This document shows, in pieces, positions 1 to 13,148 of a stretch of DNA of 64,000 bases; position 1 is the first letter of the stretch; each line of letters starts with the position of its first letter. A program made the position numbers and the translations under genes. Origin of the DNA: Emergomyces orientalis (taxonomy: Eukaryota; Ascomycota; Eurotiomycetes; Onygenales; Ajellomycetaceae); assembly GCA_002110485.1 (NCBI GenBank), contig MOWL01000045.1, positions 1,302,001-1,366,000 of the forward strand, in the 5' to 3' direction. The notes beneath the pieces were generated by a model. The model did no database searches and was not told where the DNA came from. It saw nothing but the letters and a program-made list of their open reading frames with translations.

Positions 1-317
1 TGCTTTGTTCCTGGACTACTTGGCATCCTGTCACGTCTTCTTCCAATCCCCTGCATGCCTGACTAAATTCCCAAAAACCTGGCGTCCCCCATCAACCTAA
101 TCCGCCGAAAGATTGAGTTGGACAGACGGAGCTTATCGAGTGTCGCGACTTCGGCTTGAACGATCGCGTTAAATGCTTTCAGAGGCCCTTGGTATATTTG
201 CGTTCTTGGACCTCTCTACGAAGGCGAAACGTGCGAGTTTGGATACATCTTTTCACCCCTTGACTCTTTCATCTCTCCCTGGAAAGTTTGGTGCACTCAG
301 GTCGAGTGTGATCCAGC
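1..317. other. 5' flank of the first gene
   Basis: No coding exon is supported here. The stretch precedes the ATG at 318 and presumably holds promoter and leader sequence. The upstream neighbour lies outside the window. Confidence 0.5.
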
Positions 318-3107
318 ATGGAGACTAGTAATTCGGTCGCATCAGCGACCACAAACGGGCAATTTACATCTCCGCAATTACACTCGGACTCGCCGTCGTT
401 CCCAACTCCAGGAAAGCGAAAACGCGTCCTCAGCCCAGACCAAGAATCTCCCAACGGCGGCACTACATCCCATCTATCCGGCACGTCGAAACGAGAGCCG
501 CTTGATCAAACTTTGAGGGACCTCCTACAAGTTCTGGAAAAGTGAGTGCCTTTGAACTTCCCTTTTCCGCCATTTCCGAAGGCGGACCTAAGATTTTGTC
601 CCCTAACCCCATTTTGCAGATATGATTCAGACCTTGGTATTCTGAAATTTCCCCTTCCCCTCAATTCTGCGGTCGAACCTGATCGTAAACGCGCGAAGCT
701 ATCTGATGCTACGAGCGATTCGCAAACAATAGAGCGCAAAGTCACGGCGGGCCAATACAAATCTATTCAGGAAGTAATTGATGACGTTGAAACAGCCTCC
801 GGTTTAGTTGTTGAACGCCGTCGCGAGTCAGAAGCCACTGCAAATAAATCAGATAATTCTCGATCTTCGACTGAATTAGTCAACCTTTCGCGCATATTTA
901 AAAAGCATTTGGACAATTTCATTCTCCGGAGCCCTTTCCAAGGTTCTTCGCTTGTCAAAGACGAGTCTCAGGAGCTTCAGAAGAATGATTCCCAAAATAA
1001 AGATACTAATAGAAAGATATACGATCGGGAAGATAGAATGGTTCTCACGCTCTATGGAAATGCCCCTCGTGGGAGACATCTGTTTTCAAGCCTGCAGCAC
1101 TCAATCACCGCAAAGCCCGACCCGCGCGATCCAGACAAACCAACTGGTGTAGCGATACGGCCCCCAATCAACGATGCGGCGTTGCCAAATGGCATTACCA
1201 CATCCAAAGTCATTCCTTTCAATGTCAAAAATGTGGAGCCGGATAAAAAGGGAGCGAGAACCATAGCAGACGTATTTCCAACTCGCTCAACCCTCCCCCA
1301 GTTACAACCTCCGCGCAAACAGCGGTCATCAAAGAATTCAAGTATCGCTTGGCTTGACCCATACGAACTTGCCACAGCTGCAAAATACCCGCCAAAAGAA
1401 AAACGGGGGTATAGCTATTTATCTCTTCCTTCTGGCGATTGGCTACATTACGGCTATGAGCCTTCCATTCGGCCCGGATATCGAAGACAAAGGAGCGATA
1501 CGAATGTCGGAAAAAAACCGTCAAAGCCTTTCCAGAATTCGCTCGACGATGGCAGCGCAACATTTCGCGGCCTTTATTCATCATTCGCTCCTTCGTTTGA
1601 TAGTCTTGGTGCGGTTATACCTGAAGACGCTAAAGAGCAACTTTGGTGGGACAAATCTGGCAAACATCGTTTACATGCCTTATTGTCGGTTGGAAACGAT
1701 ATGGAAGCCGAACTGACAGGCAACCAGAGCCCAAATTTGCAAATCCAACCATTAGATGAAACCAGCCTCGAGGAGGCTGTGAAGTCATATGAGCCAGAAG
1801 ACGACAAAGTCTTGGTCGAACAGCAGGAAATCGTTGATGGGGTATACCATGATAAGGATTTGGATGAAGTACTCGAACACATTTCGGATCTTTTACGCAC
1901 ATTGAATTCATATCGTCAGATTCGAAGCCTCGGGCAACCACTCCCTGCTCCCTCTGGAAAGCAGAACGACGAAGCAGCAACACCTTCAGACGCTTCATCG
2001 CCATCAGCTACGGAAGTTACCGTGTATGAAACCCTAAAATCAAGTTTGACCGCAATGATAGCCACGCTACCTCCATATGCCGTATCGAAATTGGATGGAG
2101 ACCAATTAGCGGAACTAAATGTCAGCAAGAAAATACTGCTGGAAAGTGCTGACTATCCTGGAACAATGGAGGAGGATGACTATTCCATGCAACAGAAACA
2201 GATACCTAGAGTTACCCAGACGTCAAATGTGGTTCGTGCCCCCCCTACACCAAACGTGAACCCATCTCGACCATCACCGTATCAGACACCGCCAACTGCG
2301 CCCAGTGCTCCATTGCCGCGAGGATATCCACCCAATTCCCGAACAAAAGCGGTCCCAATGAGCCACCCATCCCACCAAGCCTATGGGACAAGACAACCGT
2401 CTTCGTCTATCCACTATCCCCCCAATAATTCACCTCAGCCATATAATCCGCCCCGACAACCAGCGCCTCAACGACCTGGGTACACTCAACCTCCATTCTC
2501 ACAACCAGCAACTCCGCAGTATAACCAAAGTAACATCCTTCAACAGTTCCAGAGGCCCACTCAGAACGGTATCGGGCCGTACCATTCCCAACGAATAGCT
2601 TCTCCTGCACAGGCATCGCCTCAGCCCCACCCCCATCGAACAAGCCAGCCGCCTTATCAACAACGACCACAGGATAGCCCATATGGTTCACCTGCCGCTG
2701 GCCCACACAATGCGTCTCCCCAGAGACATCCTAGCTTCGGTGCATCTCCGCAACGGCACCCGTACATGAATTCTACTCCTGCTAATCCCCAGCCGAGATA
2801 TTTCCAGCAGCAAACCCCACAGCCACCACAACCGCTACACTTTCCAACTTTTGGTTCGTCGCAAGCCAGTCCAGCACCAACGGGGTACTCCAACAACGCT
2901 GCGGCAATGACTTATGCCCGGAGCGCAGCTGAACAAGCGGCCCTTATGGATCGCAACAAAGCACAGCTAGCCGAGCATCAACGTCAAAAGTCCAACACTC
3001 CACAGCCAGGATCTTCGAGCAACCAATTCAGTGGCCAGGGAAACGTTCCACCAGGTAATCGACAGAATGGTACACCAGTGGGATCTGCGGCAGGCGCGAC
3101 GCAATGA
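318..3107 (+). CDS. Conserved fungal nuclear-type protein, function unknown, Pro/Gln-rich C-terminus
   Basis: Two exons, 318-541 and 620-3107, joined across a 78-nt intron (GTGAGT..TTGCAG). They give 903 residues and restore the reading LLQVLEK-YDSDLGILKFPLP. Residues 1-75 carry a basic KRKR motif. Residues 75-560 form the structured part, with motifs such as LTLYGNAPRGRHLFSSLQ, LPNGITTSKVIPF and GDWLHYGYEPS and a predicted helical stretch near 420-470. From about residue 570 to the end the chain is disordered and rich in Pro, Gln, Asn and Ser. This layout resembles chromatin or transcription co-regulator subunits, but I do not recognise a named domain and assign no function. The gene converges on its right-hand neighbour. 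The start is the first ATG that keeps the N-terminal frame; no competing upstream ATG is in frame. Confidence 0.85.
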
Positions 3108-4869
3108 GGGACAGAATGACATCAGGGAAGATGCAGAGGACATTAATTAATACATCAAAATGAGTGCAAACAATAACTCTTCGTGCTTGTCTTTTATAGA
3201 GGTTCTGCTACGCGACTGCATTATATTTTCACTTCCATTTTTCTGGCTTCAGAAAGAAAGAAAAAACCATGTATTCTTCGCCTGGTTTAATAAATTCCAC
3301 AGGTTTTTGACGATGGGATTTTAATTTTTTTGTCTCACTTTCTCTTTTCCCCTTTCTTCATATTCTTTTCTACCCATGTTTCTTTGCAACTACTTTTTTT
3401 TATTCAATCAACCCTATTCTAGGCAATGGGAAGCGAATGGCTCCTTTTCCTTTTCGTCTCAACCTGTTTACCTATTCCTATTATGTGACAATACGATGTA
3501 GCGGTTTCAACCTTTCTCAGTCGAGACATCTAATAAATTACTCCAGTGACCAAAATACGGGCGGCAGGCTTGATTCTTATTCCGGTTTTTATCTTACTGT
3601 TCTCCTCTTTCCTCTGTTCAGCTTTTTTTCCCCACCACACGACGTGGACTGGCGAATGAGAAAACAAAGAGAGTGGGGGAGGAAGAAACAATTTTTAATT
3701 CTTCTTACCGTTTGGTCGCTTTCTTATTCGATTTTAGCTAGGCTTGGGGTACATCTTTCACAGTGGTCCCAATCAAAAGCAATGTACTTTTCAAACGGAT
3801 GAGGGGATAATGTAATGGGCCAGATGAGTGCGCTATATAATATTATTGGTTTTGTTTGACTTTGAAACTTCAGCCGGTTTGTAATTCTATTTTAACATTG
3901 TTAGACTAGTTATATGCTTTGGCGACAGAGTCTCAGTTTTGTTTATTTCGTTGTATTCCATTTCTTCTCCACCTGCATAGGAATGAGGTAATAACGGCAA
4001 GCTATCAAGGGGCACAATAATGGCTGTAACCTGTCTAGCTCAGTGTGTTACATACTCGCACGCACCCGCATCCTCAGCACCATATTTTCGTTCATTCAAA
4101 ATTTAAGGAACTAAATCTTATAGAACGATATAAACCACCCGAAACGCAGTGAGGATATTTAGCGCTGAAGAAAAGACAAAAAAAGAAATTCATAATATAT
4201 TCCATTCCACAGCTAATTGAACCAGGGACACGTAAAAGATCGAAGAATCAATGCAAGAGAAAGAGAGCTAGCAGAGAAATAATATAAAAAAGGAAATAGA
4301 AATCAACCAATGGAGGGGTATTGGAGAATGGATAACACAATTCCTCAAGGAAAATTTGCCTACATGCCCCTTGTCACTTTCCAATTCCGATTCCCCAGCC
4401 CCTTTTCCCCCAAATGTAACTCCGCATGCATGCATATAAAAAAAATATAAAAAAACATTGGTTGTAGTGTCAATTCTTCCACCCATCCTCCCCCGTCCAG
4501 CGGGGTATATATATGTGTACTTCGCTCACGTCCTTGGGTTCCATTTTCCTCCAATTGGGGTGTGGCAAGATGACAAGGCATTTGCGTTTCGCTAGTGGGG
4601 CGAAAATATAGATTTCAAGGGCAAGCGGAGGATGCGGTGGTCATTTGATATGAAAAACACGAAATGATGATGATGAGACGCGTCGCTGGCTATGTACTGC
4701 AGGGAGAGCAAGAAGAAAAAAATTGGAAAAGAAGAGCAATAAGGTGCTGTAAACTGGAACGTGTCAACAGGAAGACAATAATGTCATGGAGCTCCAAAAA
4801 AGAAAAAGAAAAAGAAAAAGGGGGATAGACCACGGGGGAAAACCGAGACTCGTTACTCATAAACTGTCG
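3108..4869. other. Intergenic region between convergent genes
   Basis: This holds the two 3' untranslated regions and is rich in T and A runs. Open frames of 72-121 codons in it have no recognisable motifs, lack splice-consistent neighbours and look like chance. I see no RNA gene or mobile element. Confidence 0.6.
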
Positions 4870-6557
4870 TTAAATAATGATGGCAGCAGCGGACATGAAA
4901 CCAAAATACCTTCAATAGTAAGAAAGAATTAGCCACTTATATATTATGCAGATTGCCAAAGAAACACAGGGGTGCGGATACGTACAGTGCAGCACATCTC
5001 CACCCATCATGAGGGTCGATTAAATATTCATTACCAGGTGGTCCATTCGAAGCAAACAGAGCAGTGGCCCCGCCAACGATGGAGACCACAGCAATGCGTC
5101 CAAAGAACTCGGAAATAACACCAAAGGCAAGTAGTGGGAATAGGATGGCAGCTGACACAGTGGCGATAGTAGAATATATTGGGTTGGGAGTACGGGAAGA
5201 GGCTGGACGTTCCCCAAGCAAGATAAGGTCGTTGTCATGGGCAAGAAACCTCAGATCAGACTTGGTCGTAGAGGAATGTTCGTGGATCCAGTTACGGTAG
5301 GCTTCGACTTCATCGCCAGTGGCAGTGGGTAATGTACGGGAAACCTCGCGGTATGAGCAAAGAACACGATCTAGTGAACGAGGGAGTAAGTCTCATAAAT
5401 CCCTGCGAAAGGAAAATAAAAATAAATAAAATAACTAAGGAGAAAATGAGATTGGTCGTACTATATTGTTCCGTCTTCGGCACGAGCTTTTCCACCAGTT
5501 CAAACTTCCTCTGCTGAAGAGCAGATAACTCTTCAGACTGTAGGTCCTGATGTTTTGTTGAGAGGAGCTTCTGTCTTCCGGAATTTCTAACGTTGACTGC
5601 GACTCGTCGTACTTCTTCCACTTCGTCAAGGATTGTGAGATCCTCCTCCATCTGTGCGATTTCTTCCTGGAGATGGCGGAGCAGGCGATGATTTAACGAC
5701 TCAAATTTGCGATAAAGTAACGGATGGTCCTCATCGCGCGATTCGCTTCGCTTTGAATCTGACTCCATGGAAGCACGACGCTGCTGTTTGTTAGGGCTCA
5801 TGTTGATTTTGCGCATGTCGAGATTCGGTTGGCGATACGGGTACGAGGGGTGGATAGCGGAGTTTGGAGGGCACTGAGGAAAGGTGTGTTTTGTGTGAGT
5901 GTAGTATGATTCAGGGGTAGAGAAATCAAAATAGCCAAGGCCAGGAGACGTAGGGCTTTCCAATATTGTTTCTGTGTCGGTCATGTACGCTCCAGCCATC
6001 TGGAGGCGGCGGCGTGTCCGGGATTCATCTGCGAATTTCCAGTTGAGTGTATCTAGGGAGATATCGGGGGGTGTTGCAGGTTGATATTCTGTGGAGGAGA
6101 CTGATGAAGCCCGATCTGGGCTGTGGTCCCTGAGTGATATACCTGAATCTGAGTTCAAACTATAAGAGGCGCTAGATTTTCGTCTTGAGCTTTTGGATGT
6201 TGGGGAGGTGGCAGACGGCTGTCGCGCCCTTACGGTCCGCGCCCAACGGGCACCAATGTCTTCTGAGTCGTCCTTATCCAGAAACTCGAATACATTTGGC
6301 GACGGCTGTCTAGGTTGAGGCTCACTTGGCCTTTCAGTGGCGCTTCTTTTCAGGGTTGGGGATTCCTTAACAGTAATATCGGGCTGTGGTTTGTTGCTAT
6401 AGGTTTTGGAACGTAGTCGGGACCGCACAGTAGGAGAAGAGCTCTCATTAGAATAACTGGAGGCTTTAACAGGGGCAACAGGTGTCGGATCCACAGCAGC
6501 ATTCCTAGAAGACGATGATTTCTTCGAACCGTCCTTCTTATGGCTCTTCCCGGGCAT
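4870..6557 (-). CDS. DUF6594-family membrane protein
   Basis: Three exons on the minus strand, 6557-5462, 5370-4986 and 4909-4870, give 506 residues. The first intron (GTACGA..CACTAG) produces the junction KTEQY-NRVLCSYREV. The second (GTACGT..TTGAAG) gives DGWRCAAL-YFGFMSAAAIII followed by stop. Residues 1-270 are Ser/Pro/Arg-rich and probably disordered. About 275-505 match the fungal DUF6594 pattern: a helical segment starting HPLLYRKFESLNHRLLRHLQ, an EEDLTILDE stretch, then two or three hydrophobic segments near the C-terminus, in the region ATVSAAILFPLLAFGVISEF, in VVSIVGGATALF and in the YFGFM tail. Such proteins are predicted integral membrane proteins of unknown role. The last coding exon is only 40 nt and is easily missed; without it the tail reads into intron. 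Confidence 0.85.
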
Positions 6558-8809
6558 ATTCCCCCAAGTTTAGAAAAAATTGAGGGGAGATGTGCTTAGT
6601 ATGTCTCAGAACAATCACTGTTCTGTCAAAAGATAAGGGATATCTAGCTTAAGGCTTCTGCTTTTTTTTTCCCCTTCACACTGGGATTCAATGGCCGAAC
6701 AGTAGGAGCCCGCTAGGGTGGAGCTGTTGGGTCAAATAGTTATGGGTATCACGGTGAGAACACAGGGCTGGAAGAAGAATTTTGAGCAAACAACGGAAAG
6801 AGATTTTGGATATTGGGTCCCGAAAAGCCAGATATCAGAGTATATATTCCCTGTTAACGAAAAAAAGATTCCGCAGCATACAATGTGGTGATGCGCTGAC
6901 AAGAGATATGGTTGAGGATTGCGGGGCAGCTGGAGCATACAAACAAGATCAGGTGAAAATATTAAGGGCGCAGGGAAACACCAGCTGGTTATGGGGAAGA
7001 CAAGGGATTAAGAATTGCTGAGAGAACGAGAGAAAAAAAAATGCGCCCTGCGCCAGATACATATGGATGCACAGCCAGCGACGTACTCTGAAACGCCCCT
7101 GGGAGGTGGTCGACCAAATGGAAAAAGATGCGACAGAGTCATGAATCATGGGGAGGCCTTGCTGGGCGATCTGGGGTTGTGCAACTGGGCAGAGTGGAAA
7201 CGCTGGCCGCTTCTTAGCATAATTTTCTATTTATTCATCGATTATGCCCGGCTTTGCAGGTATTAGGTTATGTCCTTGCTAGCAGGTCTGGAAATAATTC
7301 GCTGTAGCTATTAATATTGTCAGCCCACCTTGCTCGAAGTTAGCGCTCCCGTGGTGATGGCGGAGGGCATGAAAACTATTATTACCAAAATTATTACTAC
7401 TGACTATTATTATTCTTGTCATGGTTTGCAGTTGATGCTGCAATCATAATTACAGGAGTGCAGAATTTCATCATCGTACGGACGTGGTACATAGAATGAT
7501 GCAGTTGGGCCAAAATTGGCACCGAGGCCGTACATACATACATATTTCGTACGCATATATCTGGACATGCTGCGTTGGCCAACGGTGACTCGCTCTTCCA
7601 CCAAGCGAGAGATGCAAAACGCTCAAGGGTGAAAAAACTCTTTCGATATTCTTTGCCCTTTCCATCTGACATTCGTAGTGCTAAGAGGCCCGTTTGGCAT
7701 GTAGTTAGTTTAAGTACAGAGATTTCCTCATGGCTGCCAGCTGGGTACACATGTAGTTGGTCATTTCTAGTAACTAATGGCGGACTTTCTACTCTTGCTC
7801 CCAACTTCAGATGTTGGCACCGCTCGCCCGCCATGGGCAATGGGACAAATTGCACGCTCTAAGCTCATTCGCCAGAAGTATCAGTTAATTGTGGAAATAT
7901 TTGCTTCCGTTCGCAGCAGTTCGTTAACTCGTTACAACCCACAGTTTGAGAGATTTATTAGTTCACCAACCGGGAGGTCAGCGCAACTTTTTGCAACAAC
8001 AAATAACTCAATGGGTCACATAGATGCAATCAAGTGCAACCACGCTCGGCACGATCATAAGCTGCCTGTACTCTGTACTCCAACATCCAACAAAACCGGA
8101 GTTGGAATATCCTGTTGTTCTTCAAACAAGTGAAGCAGAGACTAACTGCAGATCCATTAGCCAGCCCACCCTGGAACGGTGCTCCCTAAGTTGTCACAGT
8201 TCGGGTTTCCAATAATAAACTGATTGGCGGATGGGGGCCATCTCAAAGATTCGAAGGCAATGATGGTTGTTTTGCGGGGGGGAGCAGCCCGTTGGCGCGA
8301 ATAGGAATGCGAGGTGTGCTTCTCACCGTATCCATGCCACTTACGCCACATTCAAGCCCAAACCTTGGAACCCCCCATGGCATGTGCGCTTGGTGGAAGG
8401 TCGGAAAGAAAAAAAAAAGACATTTGTAGCAATGATGGGCAACAATCAATTGGACCTATCAGTTTCGAAGTTTTTCGTCGAAATATCACAAAATCCTGGA
8501 TATTGATACAGTTCATGGGTCGGATAGAACATGCTCTCGTAACATTACCCTGCAATACGAGGCCTCAGCCCTGTTTCATGTCCTTGCACACCAAAATACA
8601 GTACACGATCTCGTATTTCTTGTAATCTATCTTCACATTGACTTTTACCCTTTCTGGCGCCAATGAATGTTTGAGGTCCTGAGGTTTCTGAAACCTAAGC
8701 TTTCCAAGCCTCAACGTCGGATTGTTCACATCTCCGGACTGAGGGCAAGTTGCCTCTTCAAACAATCTCGAGGCGGTGCTATCCGAAGGCGGCACTGACG
8801 GCCCTATTT
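6558..8809. other. Divergent intergenic region (DUF6594 gene / GatB)
   Basis: About 2.25 kb with no supported gene. The longest open frame, minus strand 7397-7855, opens with a non-ATG codon and has no recognisable motif. The region should hold the promoters of both flanking genes. Confidence 0.55.
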
Positions 8810-10800
8810 ATGCACATGATACGACAATGCCTCTCCCGCCGTGGTGCATATCCCTGTTACCATCTTCTTGCGCGACGAGTTAAGCTCGCGGAACCCTACC
8901 ACCACCGGAGTTCCAGCCCGCTAGGGAGGAAGAATTGGTCGTCTTCATCACGATGTTCTCTTGGTATACAGACGGACGGTCCAAAACACGGTTCAGACTA
9001 CGTTCCTTTGCGGAAACAATTAAAAGAGGAGGCCAAAGCAAAGCGCGCGGCAAAGCGGAAGGGCGGCGCACCTCCGCCAGAACATGAGGATTGGGAATTG
9101 ACTGTGGGGATTGAAATACATGCGCAATTGGATACGGATGCGAAGCTGTTTTCAAGTAAGGCCTTGTGGTCGGTGGCTGTGTCATCCTCCTTGAAACTGA
9201 CGATGAGAGCAGGAGCCTCCGCGGCTATGGATGACAATCCGAACTCGAACGTAGCTCTATTTGATATTGCGCTTCCAGGGAGTCAGCCGGTTAGTGGATA
9301 TATTACAACCTGCCACCGTTTTGTTCATTTATATTCACAAGTTTAATAGCTGTTCCAACCAGCAACCTTAATACCGGCGCTACGCGCGGCCATTGCCCTG
9401 AATTGCGATGTCCAACGAGTCAGTCGTTTCGATAGAAAACATTACTTCTACCAGGACCAGCCTGCGGGATACCAAATAACGCAATACTACGGTACTTGAA
9501 TTCACCCCATATGTACAACTAGCGAGTATCTGTGCTTACATATCGCACCATAGAACCGTATGCGAAAGACGGCAGTATCTGGTTGGGAGCACATGATGGC
9601 ATTGCTAAACAAGACGGGGACGGTGTTAAAATTGGCATTAAACAAATACAAATGGAGCAGGATACGGCGAAATCACAGGAACTTCCATCGTCCACATACC
9701 TCCTCGACTTCAACCGTGTCTCACGTCCTCTTATTGAGATTATCACACTACCACAGATCCACTCTCCAACAACAGCCGCTGCTTGCGTGAGGAAAATACA
9801 AGCGATCCTTCAGTCCGTCGGTGCAGTGACAACGGGTATGGAAATGGGAGGCTTAAGGGCAGATGTGAACGTATCAGTAAGAAAACGGAGCGAAGGTGCC
9901 GGCGATCATCATTATCATGGGGTAACGGGACTTGGTCAGCGAACCGAAATTAAAAATTTAAGCAGTTTTAAAGCTGTCGAGGATGCGATTATCGCAGAAC
10001 GGGACCGTCAAATCGCGGTGATTAAAGCAGGTGGCACCATTGAGGGCGAGACACGAGGCTGGACACTTGGCAGCACCAAAACCCGGAAGCTTCGAGGTAA
10101 GGAGGGGGAGGTGGACTACCGTTACATGCCGGATCCAGATCTGGGCCCAGTGATAATCGGAGACGATGTTATATCTGACCTCAGGACGAATATGCCAGTA
10201 CTGCCCGACGCGCTCTTACAGATACTTGTTCAAGATCCAAAATATGGATTGTCCACTGACGATGCCAAGATCTTGATTGAGCTTGATGACGGGCAGCGGC
10301 TAGAATATTACCAGGATGCCGTTGATATCCTCCTTACCCTTCAGGCTGACCTGTCTGCCCATTCTCCGGGAGGGAAGGTGGTTGGCAATTGGGTCCTCCA
10401 TGAACTAGGAGGTCTACTGACTAAATCGAGCCTGCCCTGGGACTCAGGGCGGGTTCCCGCACAAAGCCTAGCGGAAATTATTAATCTCCTCTCCCGAAAT
10501 AAAATCACCAGCAGCTCGGCAAAATCTCTTCTTGCAATGGTGTTTGACGGAGACAAACGACCTATTGCTCACATTGTGGAAGACGGAAATTTGCTCTTCC
10601 AAAGCCTTTCCCGGGGAGAATACATTGCGCTAGCGGAGGAAGTCATGCGCCAGAACCCGAAGATGGTGACCGAAATCCGCGAGAAGGGCCAGATGGGCAA
10701 GATTGGCTGGTTGGTTGGTCAGATCAAGAGGATTGGGGACACAAACAGAGTGGAAGCGCAAAAGGCGGAGGAGATTTTACGAGAGCTTATTCTCAAATAA
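8810..10800 (+). CDS. PET112: Mitochondrial glutamyl-tRNA(Gln) amidotransferase subunit B
   Basis: Four exons, 8810-9155, 9213-9289, 9350-9491 and 9554-10800, separated by introns of 57, 60 and 62 nt, give 603 residues. GatB is the tRNA-binding and kinase/transamidase subunit of GatCAB/GatFAB, which converts Glu-tRNA(Gln) to Gln-tRNA(Gln) in mitochondria. Evidence: an Arg/Ser-rich N-terminus free of acidic residues at the start, like a transit peptide; the family signature WELTVGIEIHAQL at about 95-107; ALPGSQP then FQPATLIPALRAA; YFYQDQPAGYQITQYY; VDYRYMPDPDLGP; and a C-terminal GatB/YqeY-type helical domain (about 450-603) ending in EEILRELILK. The start is the first in-frame ATG (MHMIRQ); Met3 at 8816 is an alternative. 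Splice choices were made to keep the family motifs continuous. Confidence 0.93.
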
Positions 10801-11555
10801 TAGCTACCGCCTCTCAAGGGTAGGTTGCGCTGTACTCGTATATATATGTAGATCTAGATATAATAATGTATCCTGTACAATAGAAGAATAAAATAATCGC
10901 CATAATACATAATACCCCATTTGCGCTTACACTACACATTTTCGTCAGTCCTAAGGTGTTTCGAGACGTTTCGCGGTATTCCACTGCGGCTCTGGATAGC
11001 GACGACAGAACAGAACCTTCCAACAATTAAAAAAGAAAACAAAAACAAACCTCAAAACCCCGCCTAAGCGACGATAATAACCGGTCCGCATGACTGTTAC
11101 TATTGTGGTTAAGCAGGAAGCGCTGTTCCGGCCTGTGACGACATCCTCTCTTAAACATGTACTTAGGGGAAATGGGGTGGGATATAAAGAGTCCGGCTTG
11201 ACCTCTTTCTACATTGCTCCATCATCCTTCCCCTAAAAGCATGTTGAACCGGGGTGGATGGGCTGGATGGGCTGGACGGGAGTGGAAGAAGGGGACAAAT
11301 ACTACCTTGCAGTGGTCTGATTTTGCGGTGAACCTTTTCTAGTTATTTCATTCTTCTTCTTTTTTTCCCCCTATTTAAGTTCTGTCAGGGTTTTGTTTCT
11401 CTTGTCTCCGTCTTCCTCTGCTTCGCTTGAAACCGCCGCTGATATCCGTGATCTAAAACCCTTCAATTGTGTACATATCCTACATTCCCATCCACACATC
11501 GGCAGGAAGAATATCAGACTTTTTTTATATTTTTTTATTTATTCAAAGCTCTCTG

Positions 11556-11588
<33 letters not shown>

Positions 11589-11969
11589 TTTTTTTTTTGA
11601 CTTGTTCCCTCCTAACCGTGTTTCCAATTGGTGGGGATATCTTCATTTTTGCTCACCTCGATTCTTCCCGTTACACTACCCTGAGACAAATACAGGACGC
11701 AAATTTGGGGCTTTCTGTGGTTTATCTTACTCCCTGTCTATTCGAAGCCAACACACCTTTCTTCTTCAAAGTTTCCGGCTCTATATATTTGGAACCCGCT
11801 TTTCTCGAAGCAAAGTGGAGAACTAACAAGCTTTCTGGGGCAAGAATCTGTCCTGTCGTTCTAAGTAAATCATTCGTGACTTCAAACAGCGACTTTATTA
11901 AAAAACGAGAAACCGTGGGCTGAAAGAAACGAAGGAGAAGAGAGGATAGAGCAAAATAGGAACGCGAAA
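10801..11969. other. Arginase 5' region
   Basis: About 1.2 kb holding the GatB 3' end and the arginase promoter and leader. It is CT-rich near 11340-11420 and has a 27-nt T run at 11572-11598. The open frames across 11393-11923 are low-complexity and not supported as genes. Confidence 0.5.
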
Positions 11970-13148
11970 ATGACCAAAGAGAATAGCAACAGCGTGACGC
12001 TTCCGTCCATGGTGAAACAGAGGTTCCTATCCAAACCGAACGAGGTAGGAGTAGTGGCCGTCGGGTTTGCTGGTGGGCAGGTATGTAATATACCCTCCAA
12101 CTACTCCTACTTCTACTTTCGCCATTTGCACAAAAGTGCAGAATAACTAACATTAATCCTCTCAATCACCAGTGCAAGCCTGGAGTCGATGCAGGCCCTA
12201 CCGCGCTGATCGATGCTGGGCTGCTCCAGCAGCTCCACGAGGATCTGGACTACAAAGTTTCCTACGATGACACCGTCCACAACTACTCCGACATTGTCCC
12301 GACCACCGACCCGGACTTCCGTGGTATGAAGAAGCCGCTAGCCGTCAGCGCAGCGACAGAAAAGCTCAGCCAGCAAGTCTACGAACATGCGGCCGACGGC
12401 AAATTTGTCCTAACACTTGGCGGCGACCATTCCATCGCGATCGGGACCGTGTCGGGTACTGCTAAAGCTATTCGCGAGAGGCTGGGACGGGAGATGGCGG
12501 TGATCTGGGTCGATGCCCATGCGGATATCAACACGCCGGAGACGAGTGACAGCGGGAATATCCACGGGATGCCCGTGGCGTTCCTGACGGGTCTGGCGAA
12601 GGAGGAGAAACGTGATATCTTTGGATGGTTGGAAAAGGACCATCTGATCAGCACCAGGAAGCTGGTGTATATTGGCCTGCGCGACGTGGATCGCGGGGAG
12701 AAGAAGATTCTTAGGGAGAATGGGATTAAGGCGTTCAGCATGCATGATGTTGATAAGTATGTTTTTTCTGTTCTTCTTCTTATTAATTACTTTTCTCTGT
12801 TATTTGTGTTTTGTTTCGACCCCGCTAACTTAGGATGACGTCAGACATGGCATTGGGAGAGTTGTAGAGATGGCGCTGGCGCACATTGGATCTGATACCC
12901 CAATACATCTCTCGTTCGATGTCGACGCCCTCGATCCACAGTGGGCTCCCAGCACAGGAACCCCAGTCCGAGGCGGGTTGACTCTCCGTGAAGGAGATTT
13001 TATCGCGGAATGCGTTCACGAGACGGGTAACCTGGTTGCGATGGATCTGGTTGAGGTGAACCCAAGCCTGGAAATCATTGGTGCCAATGAAACCATCCGG
13101 GCGGGCTGCTCGTTGGTCCGATGTGCATTGGGTGACACTCTTCTCTGA
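11970..13148 (+). CDS. Arginase
   Basis: Three exons, 11970-12080, 12173-12756 and 12845-13148, encode 332 residues. Arginase hydrolyses L-arginine to ornithine and urea, the first step of arginine catabolism. The binuclear manganese site is visible: GGDHS (120-124), DAHADIN (151-157), SGNIHGMP just after it, and SFDVDALDP (255-263), with the later Glu in MDLVEVNP. The N-terminus VGFAGGQ-CKPGVDAGP spans the first intron. In the second intron two acceptors are possible; only the one at 12843-12844 keeps the frame (VDK-HGIGRVVEMALAHIG). The length is typical for eukaryotic arginases. Fungal arginase is commonly induced by arginine, and a leader-based control has been reported in Aspergillus nidulans; I cannot demonstrate that here. 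Confidence 0.96.

Noticed and set aside
7397..7855. 152-codon minus-strand open frame
   Set aside because: It opens without ATG, has no recognisable motif and no splice-linked partner, and overlaps other frames in the intergenic region.
11393..11923. 176-codon plus-strand frame upstream of arginase
   Set aside because: It runs through a long T tract giving poly-Phe. It is most likely leader or promoter DNA.
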